A stretch of 64,000 nucleotides of DNA from Candidatus Leptofilum gracile (GTDB lineage: Bacteria > Chloroflexota > Anaerolineae > Promineifilales > Promineifilaceae): the NCBI GenBank assembly GCA_016713825.1, contig JADJOJ010000007.1:434001-498000 (forward strand). Reading direction: 5' to 3'. Under the pieces are notes generated by a model. The model made no database searches. It saw only the letters and a program-made list of their open reading frames with translations, and had not been told where the DNA came from. A program made the translations under genes and the position numbers. This document shows, piece by piece, positions 8,306 to 15,591 of the stretch (position 1 is the stretch's first letter; every line of letters begins with the position of its first letter).

Positions 8306-8401
8306 GATCTAATTTCCTTTAATCTTTGCAACTATTCAGGTTCTCTGGCGAGACCCTACGTGTTTGCCACTTTTGAAGGCAAATTAGTCGAGTTCAAAAC
8401 C

Positions 8402-8899
8402 TTAAGGGTCTGTATAGTTACTTTCGTTTATTAGCCAATGTTTTTCATGCCAGGAATTCAAAAATCTGGGTTCTGGCCAGACTTCCTCAGGGATGAAGTC
8501 CGAGCATTCGACCGGAAATATGCCACCCCCGCGATCTGGTTTGGCCCAGCCAAACTCAATTTCACGGTCGCAGCCAGCACAATTTACAAAAAACTTGTCG
8601 TTACCCGGGTTGTCCTGTGGTTGGTGTATTTCATAATCTTCCAGATGAGAAATGGAAGTGTCTTCGGCATACTCACCAAACTCTTGTCGATAGTCCGAGC
8701 GATTCACTTCATCATTTTCTTCCTCTTTCTCTATCTTCTCTTTGAATTTAAAATGCCAGAGATGATCTGCCTCCAGCGGTCCCCATTCTTGCCAAAATTC
8801 ACTATCCGGCCCGGCAAGGATGTGCCAAACTCGTGTGACGGTTAATTTGTGAGCGCCACAGGTTTTACAGGTAAACTCCCAGGGTTGGTGATCCTTCAT
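8402..8899 (-). CDS. Uncharacterised protein with two CxxC zinc-ribbon-like knuckles
   Basis: A 165-aa hydrophilic protein of unknown function. It has FTCKTCGAHKLTV near the N-terminus and FVNCAGCDREIEFGWAKPD near residue ~115, giving two CxxC pairs that could together bind one zinc. In between is an acidic low-complexity stretch (EKIEKEEENDEVN). I choose ATG 8899 because AAGAAGGA lies eight bases upstream; an alternative start 14 codons earlier (8941) has no such site. It is in the same orientation as the neighbouring SPFH gene. Confidence 0.65.
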   Translation of the reverse strand: MKDHQPWEFTCKTCGAHKLTVTRVWHILAGPDSEFWQEWGPLEADHLWHFKFKEKIEKEEENDEVNRSDYRQEFGEYAEDTSISHLEDYEIHQPQDNPGNDKFFVNCAGCDREIEFGWAKPDRGGGIFPVECSDFIPEEVWPEPRFLNSWHEKHWLINESNYTDP

Positions 8900-9018
8900 G
8901 GTTGTATTCCTTCTTTTACGATTCGATCCGTATTGAGACAAGGCAGTAACGACTTTCCCTGGCTGGTTTCATAAACCCAACAAATCAACCGACTGCCCCA
9001 GGGTTGGCGGGTTCAGTT

Positions 9019-9153
9019 TTACAGGTCACTAATTTTGGGATTGTCTTTTCTCTCTTTTTCTTCCCGTTTTTCTCTTTTGGCTTGCTTTTTTTCCTTGGCC
9101 GATTTTGCTGGTTTGTTCTTGCCGCTATTTTTACTATTCTTGCCTTTACTCAT
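9019..9153 (-). CDS. Very small lysine-rich protein (44 aa)
   Basis: This short reading frame starts at ATG 9153, overlapping the last codons of the upstream 80-aa gene (AATCATGAGTAA). That arrangement suggests translational coupling. The product is almost entirely Lys, Arg, Glu, Ser and Asn (begins MSKGKNSKNSGKNK, ends NPKISDL). Such a basic low-complexity peptide could bind nucleic acid, but composition is all I can see. A non-coding origin is possible. Confidence 0.4.
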   Translation of the reverse strand: MSKGKNSKNSGKNKPAKSAKEKKQAKREKREEKERKDNPKISDL

Positions 9154-9388
9154 GATTTTTCTCCATTTTCTTTTGTTGGTTGGTTGGTATCCGAACTACT
9201 TTGCCGCCATCATCGCCCCATATCATCAATGCACGCGCCATTTCGCGAGCATCTTGTGAACGTTGTGCTTTTACCGCTCGCCTGTTGGATTTATCTAACT
9301 CAAACGACCTCACAAAGAGTTCCCCATTGGTTTGGTAAGTATGGCGAGCGTAAGGAATGTGAGGCTTTAAATTCCGGTTTGTTTTCAT
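9146..9388 (-). CDS. Hypothetical small protein
   Basis: An 80-aa basic protein with no family I recognise. It contains SNRRAVKAQRSQDAREMARALMIW, a likely amphipathic helix, flanked by polar segments. It begins a few bases after the response-regulator stop (9393) on the same strand and overlaps the lysine-rich frame downstream by 8 bp, as in a compact operon. Support is mainly from position and orientation. Confidence 0.5.
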   Translation of the reverse strand: MKTNRNLKPHIPYARHTYQTNGELFVRSFELDKSNRRAVKAQRSQDAREMARALMIWGDDGGKVVRIPTNQQKKMEKNHE

Positions 9389-9392
9389 ACAG

Positions 9393-9827
9393 TTATTCCG
9401 ATCCTACTAATGGCTTTAGTAAACTGAGCAATGCTTCTACACCATAGGGTTTCTGTAAAAAAACTGGCAACTTGCTTGCCCCAAAACGAGACATTGCTTC
9501 TTCCCGGCTCAAACTGGAAGAAACGATGACGTTGACCTGAGGGGCGACCTGCCGCAACTGTTCGTAAGTTTGCGGGCCGTTCATTACAGGCATTTCTATA
9601 TCCAGAATAATCAGCGCAATGTGTTGCCGTTGCTCCTGGTAAATTTGTAAACCCTCACGGCCGTTGCCCGCAGTAAAGATGATAACATCTAGAAAAATGC
9701 TCAGGATGTCAGACAGGGCTTCGCGAACGGCCGTATCGTCATCAATAATCAGAACAGCTCGTTTCCCAGGACGGGAGGCAACCGCTCCATTTTTGCTGTA
9801 TGGTAGAAAAATATCTTCTGGCTTCAT
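9393..9827 (-). CDS. Receiver-only response regulator
   Basis: A 144-aa single-domain CheY-like protein. The acidic pocket is LIIDDDTAVREALSD (Asp29-31), the phosphoacceptor is Asp76 in LIILDIEMPVMNG, the switch Ser/Thr lies in VIVSSSLS, and the conserved Lys lies in FLQKPYG. No output domain follows, so it presumably signals by protein-protein contact. No partner kinase is adjacent; the nearest is the NarL-type kinase at 15588-16424. Confidence 0.85.
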   Translation of the reverse strand: MKPEDIFLPYSKNGAVASRPGKRAVLIIDDDTAVREALSDILSIFLDVIIFTAGNGREGLQIYQEQRQHIALIILDIEMPVMNGPQTYEQLRQVAPQVNVIVSSSLSREEAMSRFGASKLPVFLQKPYGVEALLSLLKPLVGSE

Positions 9828-10027
9828 GCTATTGACGAACCGTATTGCTCAAGTAGTATCAGCTGCCCCGCGCATTCAGCAGCTACGCGATTATCAGAAG
9901 CTCCCTCCCCAGGCATGGTGGCTCAGCCTTGATCTTTGACATAGTTGGTTCGTTGGGTAGAAGGGGCTATTACTTTTAGCTTGGCCAGCGTTTCAGTTTG
10001 GTAACAGCTCGCGTTGTGCACAAAAGA
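9828..10027. other. Non-coding gap between two receiver genes
   Basis: Two hundred bases with no convincing reading frame, terminator or repeat. It presumably carries the promoter of the 9393-9827 response regulator, but I cannot pick clear -35/-10 boxes. Confidence 0.4.
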
Positions 10028-10393
10028 TCATGGCTGAATAATGTTTGCGGCCGCAGCTCGCAGGCGCTCAGCTATTCGATCCGGCGTATCGCCCTTGCTA
10101 ATAAAACTGTCGGCTCCCGCCGAAAGAGCTGCCTGGTTTCGGGCATCCAAATGGCTGATGAGGACGATAACCACGGTAGCCGGGCAGGTTGCCCGCAGTT
10201 CCTGAAGGGAGGAGTGGTGCGGAATCAAGTCCCAATCTACCACTAACATGTCAGGTTGTGTCCCGAAAGCTTGGGATAAAGTCATAGGCCAGTCAGCCGC
10301 ATCCCCGACAACCTGCATATTCAGATCTTGCAGTAACAGGCGCATCGCTGAGCGAACTTTCATTTGACTATCGGCTAAAAATACACGGATCAT
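10028..10393 (-). CDS. Receiver-only response regulator (NarL-like receiver)
   Basis: A 121-aa receiver domain beginning MIRVFLADSQMKVRSAMRLL, with phosphoacceptor Asp53 in MLVVDWDLIP, VIVLISHLDAR around the switch residue and DSFISKGDTPDRI containing the conserved Lys. Its sequence style matches receivers of NarL/FixJ regulators, but the DNA-binding half is absent. The gene ends cleanly with a stop, so it appears to be a natural single-domain form. It shares its strand with the surrounding stress-type genes. Confidence 0.82.
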   Translation of the reverse strand: MIRVFLADSQMKVRSAMRLLLQDLNMQVVGDAADWPMTLSQAFGTQPDMLVVDWDLIPHHSSLQELRATCPATVVIVLISHLDARNQAALSAGADSFISKGDTPDRIAERLRAAAANIIQP

Positions 10394-10417
10394 TCAAAAA
10401 CGCTCCAGACAACAGAT

Positions 10418-10666
10418 TTATTTCAGGGAATTTTGGGCAGCTTGTTTTGCCAACAGGAATTCTTGCCAGGCCTCGTTGAAAACCTCAACAAATCCCGGGC
10501 CAGCGGCCATGTTTATAACGATAGTGGCCCAGTTTTTATGCTCGTCACCTTTGCGCCGGTACGCTTTCATCTCAGGATTTTGCAGGCTTGGCACACGGGC
10601 CAGTTCACCAATGGGGTCTTTGCGGTATTGTTGGTCAATGAGCCAATTTTCGAATGTTAAAATCAT
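10418..10666 (-). CDS. Hypothetical small protein (YozE/SAM-like fold possible)
   Basis: An 82-aa protein starting MILTFENWLIDQQYRKDPIG and containing DEHKNWATIVINMAAGPGFVEVFNEAWQEFL. The spacing of a TFxxWL start and an HKNW segment vaguely recalls YozE-type sterile-alpha-motif proteins, but the similarity is too weak for a firm call. It is the middle gene of three tightly spaced minus-strand genes, 15 bp after the 88-aa gene and 24 bp before a response regulator, so an operon is likely. Confidence 0.6.
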   Translation of the reverse strand: MILTFENWLIDQQYRKDPIGELARVPSLQNPEMKAYRRKGDEHKNWATIVINMAAGPGFVEVFNEAWQEFLLAKQAAQNSLK

Positions 10667-10681
10667 TTTGTATCCTTGGGT

Positions 10682-10948
10682 TTAGGTGAGGATGTAACGG
10701 CCGTTTTCCAAACTTAACGTCAAACTATCGGCCTCATTGTTGAGCTTACGCGCCAGTTCGCGACCCGTCGCCCCGTTTTTGAAAAAAATATCGTATCCGG
10801 CTGCCTCCGCCAGTAAAGTGCACACCTCACCCGGGTTGGCCACACAGGTGCTGATCAGGGTGCGTCCTAAAAATATTTGCGCCTGCACCCGCATTTTTAT
10901 TTTGTTGTGGAAGGTAAGTTCTGTTGCGGCCATCTTTCCCCTGTTCAT
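10682..10948 (-). CDS. Hypothetical small protein downstream of conserved promoter element
   Basis: An 88-aa protein with no family I recognise (TELTFHNKIKMRVQAQIFLG, CVANPGEVCTLLAEAAGYDI, FFKNGATGRELARKLNNEAD). Start 10948 has AGGA six bases upstream; the internal ATG at 10933 with AGGGGA is an alternative. It opens a short operon and has, 88 bp upstream, the GC-rich element shared with the csbD-like gene, suggesting co-regulation. Confidence 0.6.
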   Translation of the reverse strand: MNRGKMAATELTFHNKIKMRVQAQIFLGRTLISTCVANPGEVCTLLAEAAGYDIFFKNGATGRELARKLNNEADSLTLSLENGRYILT

Positions 10949-11035
10949 CTTTTGTCCTATGGTGGGCCTTCATTGGGCCGCTGCCTGTTAACGATATGTG
11001 GTCGTACAGTAATCATACGATGAATGCGAGTTGGC

Positions 11036-11092
11036 CACATCGGCGGGTCGGCGGAGATTTCTCTCCGCCAGTTGGGGGAGAGAAATCGTAAA
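11036..11092 (-). promoter_or_regulatory. Conserved upstream element, copy 1
   Basis: On the minus strand the core reads CCCCCAACTGGCGGA, a short variable spacer, then TCCGCCGACCCGCCGATGTG. The GGCGGAGA/TCTCCGCC arms form an inverted repeat. A second copy is at 14839-14888. Both are 88-99 bp upstream of a minus-strand start codon, so I read them as a shared regulator-binding or promoter element. The LuxR-type response regulator at 14950-15591 is an obvious but unproven candidate. Confidence 0.55.
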
Positions 11093-11116
11093 TTTTCAAT
11101 TCTGGTCGCGGTTGCT

Positions 11117-12337
11117 TTAGTTAACGGATGGGGGTAGTTTCTCCTGGAGAAACAAATCACCTTGTTCGGCTGCCAATTGCAAGATTGGCTCTGCGTTTTC
11201 AATTAAAGCTGCCAATCGCGCCAGGCTGCTGGTGACCAACGGTGGCGCTTCGTCTAATGTTTCAATCGTAGCCCACAGTTTCGCCTGACGCGCTTTAAGG
11301 TCCGAGACCTTAGACGAAGCTTCGGAGGCCGCCCGGTGACTGACCAGACGATTCCACAAGATTTGGCAGGCGGTGGATAAAGGTGGGGCGACCACGATAC
11401 CGAGGAGGCCGTACGCGTCTGCCAGGGCGATGAGAAAGAGCAGGGTCAGCATCGGATTGATCTGCTTGCGCGCAAAAAAGTGGGGTTCAATCCACCATTT
11501 CAACGCTCCGATGATGATGAGGGTGTAAACGGCCGTCATCAAGCTCAAAGGCACCCCAGTGAGCAATCCCAGCAAAAGAGGCGGAAGCAGCGCCAGCGCT
11601 GCGCCCGCCACGGGTATGAGCAAGGCAGCCGCACCGGCAAAGGCCAACAGCGCCGGATAGGGCGATCCCAGCGCCCAATACCCCAGTCCCAACAGCACGC
11701 CTGCCAGCAAACTTTGGCCCACCTCGCTACGAATGTAAGCGCCCAGGTCAGCCTCGATCGTCTGCCAGATGTCACGCGCCCGGCTCCGCTGCACCGGTGG
11801 CAGCAGCGAAAGCCACAGCCGTTCAAAATGGACTTGATCCATGCTCCAGTACAGGCTCAAGAATAAAACCACAAGCCCGCTGCTGAAGATGGTAAATATG
11901 CCCTGGGTAAAACCCAGGATAGCGGGCAGCACCAGCTGGCCGTCTTCGCCAATCAGGGCCGCAAAAAAGTCGCTTGGTGGTGGCAGCCGGGTGTCTAGAA
12001 ACTGCTGCAGCGCACTACCTTGCAGCCAGACCGGCTGCTGCCAGGCATCCTGCACCGAAACCTGTTGGGCCAGTTCCTGAATGTCGCGAATGGCGGCACC
12101 GCTGCCCAGAACGAGCAGAAGACCAAAACTGCCCAGGAGTGCCAGGTAGAGCAATATCATAGCCAGGCGCACGGCCAGTTTTTGGCCAGCCGGGCGTTGG
12201 ATGAGCGGACGTGCGGCCGACGCCAGCGCCAATGAAACCAGGACATAGATAACCACGAGGCGGAACTGCCAAAATAAGGCCAGCGCCAGCAGGGTGGTCA
12301 TAACGGCCGTTCCCGCCCACATCACCCGCTTTGTCAT
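11117..12337 (-). CDS. AI-2E family transporter (second of a tandem pair)
   Basis: A 406-aa polytopic membrane protein of the AI-2E transporter (PerM/TqsA-like) family. It has N-terminal hydrophobic helices (TALLALALFWQFRLVVIYVL-like region), the central soluble segment, EADLGAYIRSEVGQSLLAGV, and late helices ending DAYGLLGIVVAPPLSTACQI. A C-terminal cytosolic helical tail follows (~330-406). Family members export signals or exchange ions; some are Na+/H+ antiporters. The start overlaps the stop of the upstream paralogue by 4 bp (ATGA), so the two are translationally coupled and may form a hetero-oligomer. Confidence 0.85.
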   Translation of the reverse strand: MTKRVMWAGTAVMTTLLALALFWQFRLVVIYVLVSLALASAARPLIQRPAGQKLAVRLAMILLYLALLGSFGLLLVLGSGAAIRDIQELAQQVSVQDAWQQPVWLQGSALQQFLDTRLPPPSDFFAALIGEDGQLVLPAILGFTQGIFTIFSSGLVVLFLSLYWSMDQVHFERLWLSLLPPVQRSRARDIWQTIEADLGAYIRSEVGQSLLAGVLLGLGYWALGSPYPALLAFAGAAALLIPVAGAALALLPPLLLGLLTGVPLSLMTAVYTLIIIGALKWWIEPHFFARKQINPMLTLLFLIALADAYGLLGIVVAPPLSTACQILWNRLVSHRAASEASSKVSDLKARQAKLWATIETLDEAPPLVTSSLARLAALIENAEPILQLAAEQGDLFLQEKLPPSVN

Positions 12338-13611
12338 GCTGCCTCCGCCAGGCCAGCCTGAGCCAGCAGCGCATCCAGATCGTTGGCAATCGCCTCAACC
12401 TCATCCATCAGCTGATCCGTTTGCCGCACCGTTTGGTCTGAACCCGCCTGCGTAAGCCGCGCCTGCTTCCGCAAATCTTGGGCCAGTTCTTGCGCTTCAT
12501 AACGCAGACGACTGGCAAAATCACGACCAACGGCAATCTCTGGCTCGGCGGCTTGCCGCTGAAAGACAAAGCGGTTGAGCAAGATTTGTATCATCGCGGC
12601 CAGCGGAATGGCCATGAGCGCCCCAGCCGTACCCAGCAAAGAGCTAAAAGCAAAAAGCGCCAACAGGGTCACAAACGGGTTGACCCCCACCGCCTGCCGC
12701 ATGATGCGCGGCACCAGCAGGCTATTTTCCAACTGCTGAATCACAACGGTGGCGACGATGACCCAGATGAGCTTGTCTGGCCCCAGCGACAGGGCCACCA
12801 CTGCTGCCGGAATGGCCCCGAGCAGCGGCCCAATGAGCGGGACCGCTTCCATGATGCCCGCCACAAACGCCAGCACCAGAACATAGGGCAGGCCAATGAG
12901 CCAGTAAGCCACCAGCGCCAACAGGCCCACAATCACCATCAAGATGCCCTGCCCGGCAAGGTAAGCCCCCACTTTTGTTTCCATCGCCGCAACCAGTTCA
13001 CGAATGTTCTCGCGCTGCTCCTGGGGTGCCAGCAGCAGCAAGGCGCGGATGGTTCGCGGCCCATCGAGGGTCCAGTAAGCGGCTAAAAGTAGAATGACAA
13101 CGGCCGTAAAAAACCCATTCGCCACAGAAGCCACATAACCCAATACCTGTCCCGCCGAATCCAGTATCTCCTGTCCCGTCTGCTGCACCGGATCCAGAAT
13201 GGATAAAGCATCGGGCAGAATCGCTCTCAAACTCTCCGTCAATAGATTCGGATGCTCAAGCGTCCAGCCATATATACTTTGGTAATAACCAGGGATGGCG
13301 GCCGTAATCGTACTGCTTTGCTTGGCAATCAAGGGGAATAAGAGCAGCACGAAGCCAACAAGCAAGGCCAGCAGCAGCAAATAAACCAGGCTGACGCCCG
13401 CTTTCTGGGGCAGCCCGCGCCGCTGGAGCCAAAGCACCATTGGCCTGAGGATGGTGCCAATCACCACCGCCACAAACAAGATGAAAATGACCTGGTAAAA
13501 GCGATAGAGCAGCCAGAAGCTCAGGCCAACGGCCGTAAGGACGAGGGTAGCCCAGGCAACCCGCCAGAAAGTCCAGTTAACCACGGGTGAAGGTGGCGAA
13601 GGTGTCATCAT
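12334..13611 (-). CDS. AI-2E family transporter (first of a tandem pair)
   Basis: A membrane protein of about 425 aa with WRVAWATLVLTAVGLSFWLL as first helix, the RPMVLWLQRRGLPQKAGVSL loop, METKVGAYLAGQGILMVIVG, GLPYVLVLAFVAGIMEAVPL, and IQQLENSLLVPRIMRQAVGV, a signature region of this family. A cytosolic coiled tail (EAQELAQDLRKQARLTQAGS) ends it. I place the start at the double ATG (13611/13608); the longer reading to 13710 would overlap the YtxH gene. It is paired with the next gene by an ATGA overlap. Confidence 0.85.
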   Translation of the reverse strand: MMTPSPPSPVVNWTFWRVAWATLVLTAVGLSFWLLYRFYQVIFILFVAVVIGTILRPMVLWLQRRGLPQKAGVSLVYLLLLALLVGFVLLLFPLIAKQSSTITAAIPGYYQSIYGWTLEHPNLLTESLRAILPDALSILDPVQQTGQEILDSAGQVLGYVASVANGFFTAVVILLLAAYWTLDGPRTIRALLLLAPQEQRENIRELVAAMETKVGAYLAGQGILMVIVGLLALVAYWLIGLPYVLVLAFVAGIMEAVPLIGPLLGAIPAAVVALSLGPDKLIWVIVATVVIQQLENSLLVPRIMRQAVGVNPFVTLLALFAFSSLLGTAGALMAIPLAAMIQILLNRFVFQRQAAEPEIAVGRDFASRLRYEAQELAQDLRKQARLTQAGSDQTVRQTDQLMDEVEAIANDLDALLAQAGLAEAA

Positions 13612-13661
13612 CTCGTTAATTGAAGGCTTATTATTAATGCCGAAAATGCCTACACGGATAA

Positions 13662-13997
13662 TCAGGCTTTGTGAACGGCCGTTTTCCCGGCTTCGATCAC
13701 CGGTTCCCAACGCTCTTTCTGATCATCCAACACATCTTGGGCGTGCTCTTGCACCTGCTCAACCGTGTGTTTTACCGTTTTGGCCGTTTGCTTGCGCACT
13801 TTCTGGCCTCTGCGCAGAATCTGTTTGCGGGTCTTTTTACCTGATTGTGGCGCCATCAGCAGCATCGCCCCCGCCCCGGCTACGCTGCCTAGCAGCAGTC
13901 CGCCTAAAAACAAAAACCCGGCTAAAAAACCGCTTATTTGTTCCTGGCCGGATTCTCGTTGCGAGGTTTTCACTTCCGATATTCTTTTTTGGGACAT
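13662..13997 (-). CDS. YtxH-domain small membrane protein
   Basis: A 111-aa protein starting MSQKRISEVK, with one transmembrane segment (FLAGFLFLGGLLLGSVAGAG). The YtxH signature region is AMLLMAPQSGKKTRKQILRR, with a basic helical tail (VKHTVEQVQEHAQDVLDDQK). ATG 13997 has AGAGGT eight bases upstream; a longer frame to 14066 would read through a hairpin. YtxH proteins are general-stress proteins of unknown mechanism in Firmicutes. Here it sits beside GlsB/YeaQ and CsbD homologues, consistent with a stress regulon. Confidence 0.8.
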   Translation of the reverse strand: MSQKRISEVKTSQRESGQEQISGFLAGFLFLGGLLLGSVAGAGAMLLMAPQSGKKTRKQILRRGQKVRKQTAKTVKHTVEQVQEHAQDVLDDQKERWEPVIEAGKTAVHKA

Positions 13998-14017
13998 TTG
14001 TCGTACCTCTTTGCAAT

Positions 14018-14052
14018 CACCCTCCCGAACGGTTTTGCCCTCCGGGAGGGTG
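14018..14052. terminator. Strong hairpin between glsB-like and ytxH-like genes
   Basis: CACCCTCCCG (14018-14027) and CGGGAGGGTG (14043-14052) form a perfect 10-bp stem with a 15-nt loop. No T-tract is present, so it may attenuate, stabilise, or partly terminate the transcript between the two genes. Confidence 0.5.
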
Positions 14053-14108
14053 GGAAATGGAGTCAACCAGCTATCTGCTGGGCTTTCATACCAATACGGC
14101 CAATACGG

Positions 14109-14384
14109 TTAACGTCGGCGCAACCCGCCCCCGCGCAGCAGGCTGACAAGCGCCAACAGAATGATGGCACCCATCAATGACACCAGCAGCCCCGGTAAAC
14201 TAAAGTTGTTCTGGTTGATGGTGGCAATGCCGAGTAAAGGCGTCAATATCAAGCCCGCTACAAATGCCCCCACCACACCAACGATCACATTGAGCAACAT
14301 GCCTTGCTGCCCGTTTGTTTTCATCACAACGCTGGCTGCCCAGCCAACGAGACCACCCACGATAAGCCAAATGATAAAATTCAT
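14109..14384 (-). CDS. GlsB/YeaQ/YmgE family stress membrane protein
   Basis: A 91-aa protein with three hydrophobic segments: FIIWLIVGGLVGWAASVVM, MLLNVIVGVVGAFVAGLILT and LPGLLVSLMGAIILLALVSLL. The middle G-V-x-G-A-F-V-x-G pattern is characteristic of the transglycosylase-associated-protein family. It is an inner-membrane protein linked to general and envelope stress; no enzyme activity is established. ATG 14384 has AGGAGAG eight bases upstream. It shares strand and neighbourhood with CsbD and YtxH homologues. Confidence 0.88.
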   Translation of the reverse strand: MNFIIWLIVGGLVGWAASVVMKTNGQQGMLLNVIVGVVGAFVAGLILTPLLGIATINQNNFSLPGLLVSLMGAIILLALVSLLRGGGLRRR

Positions 14385-14405
14385 CTTTTCTCTCCTTTTC
14401 ATGTG

Positions 14406-14440
14406 TGGGGTGGGAACACGAAAAACGTGTTCCCACCCCA
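14406..14440. terminator. 15-bp perfect hairpin with AAAAA loop
   Basis: TGGGGTGGGAACACG (14406-14420), loop AAAAA, CGTGTTCCCACCCCA (14426-14440). It lies between the csbD-like stop and the glsB-like start. There is no T-run on either side. It has the same loop design as the hairpin after tetR (2860-2882). Confidence 0.6.
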
Positions 14441-14533
14441 TGATGCACCGCTTCTCAATTGGAAAAGCAGCAGCTGCCCTACCAGAGGTGCCAGCCCGTT
14501 ACTTCGTTGAAAGTCAGGGCATGTACCCAGGTT

Positions 14534-14740
14534 TTACTCAATCTTTGCCGCTTCTAGCCGCCGGTTAAATTCTTTTTCAGCGTGTTCTTTGGTGTAACCA
14601 TATTTCTGCTGAAGCAAACCAATTAGCTGGTCAGCTTTGCCGCCAACCCGCTCCAAATCATCATCGGTGAGTTTGCCCCACCACTCTTTGATCTGGCCTC
14701 TCATCTCTTTCCATTTACCTTCAAATACATCCTGGTTCAT
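14534..14740 (-). CDS. CsbD-family stress protein
   Basis: A 68-aa soluble protein matching the CsbD pattern: MNQDVFEGKWKEMRGQIKEW, WWGKLTDDDLERVGGKADQL, and LLQQKYGYTKEHAEKEFNRR. CsbD proteins are small, abundant and induced by general stress in many bacteria; their molecular role is unknown. ATG 14740 is preceded by GGAGGAT. The conserved upstream element at 14839-14888 lies 99 bp before the start. Confidence 0.9.
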   Translation of the reverse strand: MNQDVFEGKWKEMRGQIKEWWGKLTDDDLERVGGKADQLIGLLQQKYGYTKEHAEKEFNRRLEAAKIE

Positions 14741-14838
14741 AGGTATGATCCTCCGTGGTTTTTTCGGTTGAGAACTTTATGGGGGTAAGAATTTGCAGAT
14801 TTTCTTATCTACAAATCATACAGGGGAATCGCTTCAAT

Positions 14839-14888
14839 CACATCGGCGGGTCGGCGGATAAGTAGCTCCGCCAGTTGGGGGAGAAATG
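14839..14888 (-). promoter_or_regulatory. Conserved upstream element, copy 2
   Basis: This matches copy 1 (11036-11092) over CACATCGGCGGGTCGGCGGA, then differs in a 7-base spacer, then matches again over CTCCGCCAGTTGGGGGAGAAA (both + strand, split here). The spacer varies while the flanking inverted arms are kept, which is typical of a dimer-binding site. It lies between the two-component operon and the csbD-like gene. Confidence 0.55.
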
Positions 14889-14949
14889 GTGGGAGAAGGG
14901 GTAAATTTGAGGGTTTTGGGGAGGAAACGGCCGTTTAGGCAACGGCCGT

Positions 14950-15591
14950 TCACTCAACCAGGTGATGTCGAACGGCCAGGGCCGCCGCTTCCGTGCGGCT
15001 GTCTACATCCAGCTTCCCCAGAATGTTGCTAACATGCGATTTAATCGTAGACGGACTCACCACAAGCTTCTCAGCGATCTCGGTATTATTCAAACCCTCG
15101 ACCAGAAGCTTGAGTACCTCATGTTCGCGTTCTGTCAGGTCAGCGCCCGGCGCTGCTGGCCGCGTGGTCGCCTGGATGAGCTCTTGCGTCACTTCTGAAG
15201 CCAGCGTTGTTTGCCCCGCATGAGCCGCGCGAATTGCCCGGGCCAGCTCCTCAGCCGAAATATCCTTGAGCAAATAGCCAATGGCCCCCGCCTGAAGCGC
15301 ACTCTGCACCAGCTTCGCCTCCTTAAAACTGGTCAGGGCAATCACCTGGACAGTGGGAAACTGCTGGCGGATCAGGCGCGTGGTGGTCACGCCATCCATA
15401 TCTGGCATTACCATATCCATGAGTATCACATCTGGCAAAAGGCGCGCGCATAGTTCAATGGCTTGCTCCCCACTGTCCGCTTCCCCCACCAGCTCCAGAT
15501 TGTCAGAAATTTGCAAAAAGGTCGCCAGGCCGCGGCGAACCATCGTGTGATCATCCACAAGCATAACGCGAATCGGTTGAGAAGGGGTCAT
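14950..15591 (-). CDS. NarL/FixJ-type response regulator
   Basis: A 213-aa DNA-binding response regulator. The receiver domain is residues ~5-120 with phosphoacceptor Asp59 in DVILMDMVMPDMDG, ALTSFKEAK and GYLLKDISAEELARAI. The LuxR-type helix-turn-helix at ~150-208 reads LTEREHEVLKLLVEGLNNTE and VVSPSTIKSHVSNILGKLDV. ATG 15591 overlaps the kinase stop by 4 bp (ATGA), so kinase and regulator are translationally coupled. It belongs to the LiaR/DegU-like class that senses envelope or general stress; the adjacent stress genes are plausible targets. Confidence 0.92.
   Translation of the reverse strand: MTPSQPIRVMLVDDHTMVRRGLATFLQISDNLELVGEADSGEQAIELCARLLPDVILMDMVMPDMDGVTTTRLIRQQFPTVQVIALTSFKEAKLVQSALQAGAIGYLLKDISAEELARAIRAAHAGQTTLASEVTQELIQATTRPAAPGADLTEREHEVLKLLVEGLNNTEIAEKLVVSPSTIKSHVSNILGKLDVDSRTEAAALAVRHHLVE

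Noticed and set aside
10957..11202. 81-codon minus-strand frame between the AI-2E gene and the 88-aa gene
   Set aside because: It overlaps the end of the AI-2E gene, runs through the conserved promoter-like element, and its composition is not protein-like.
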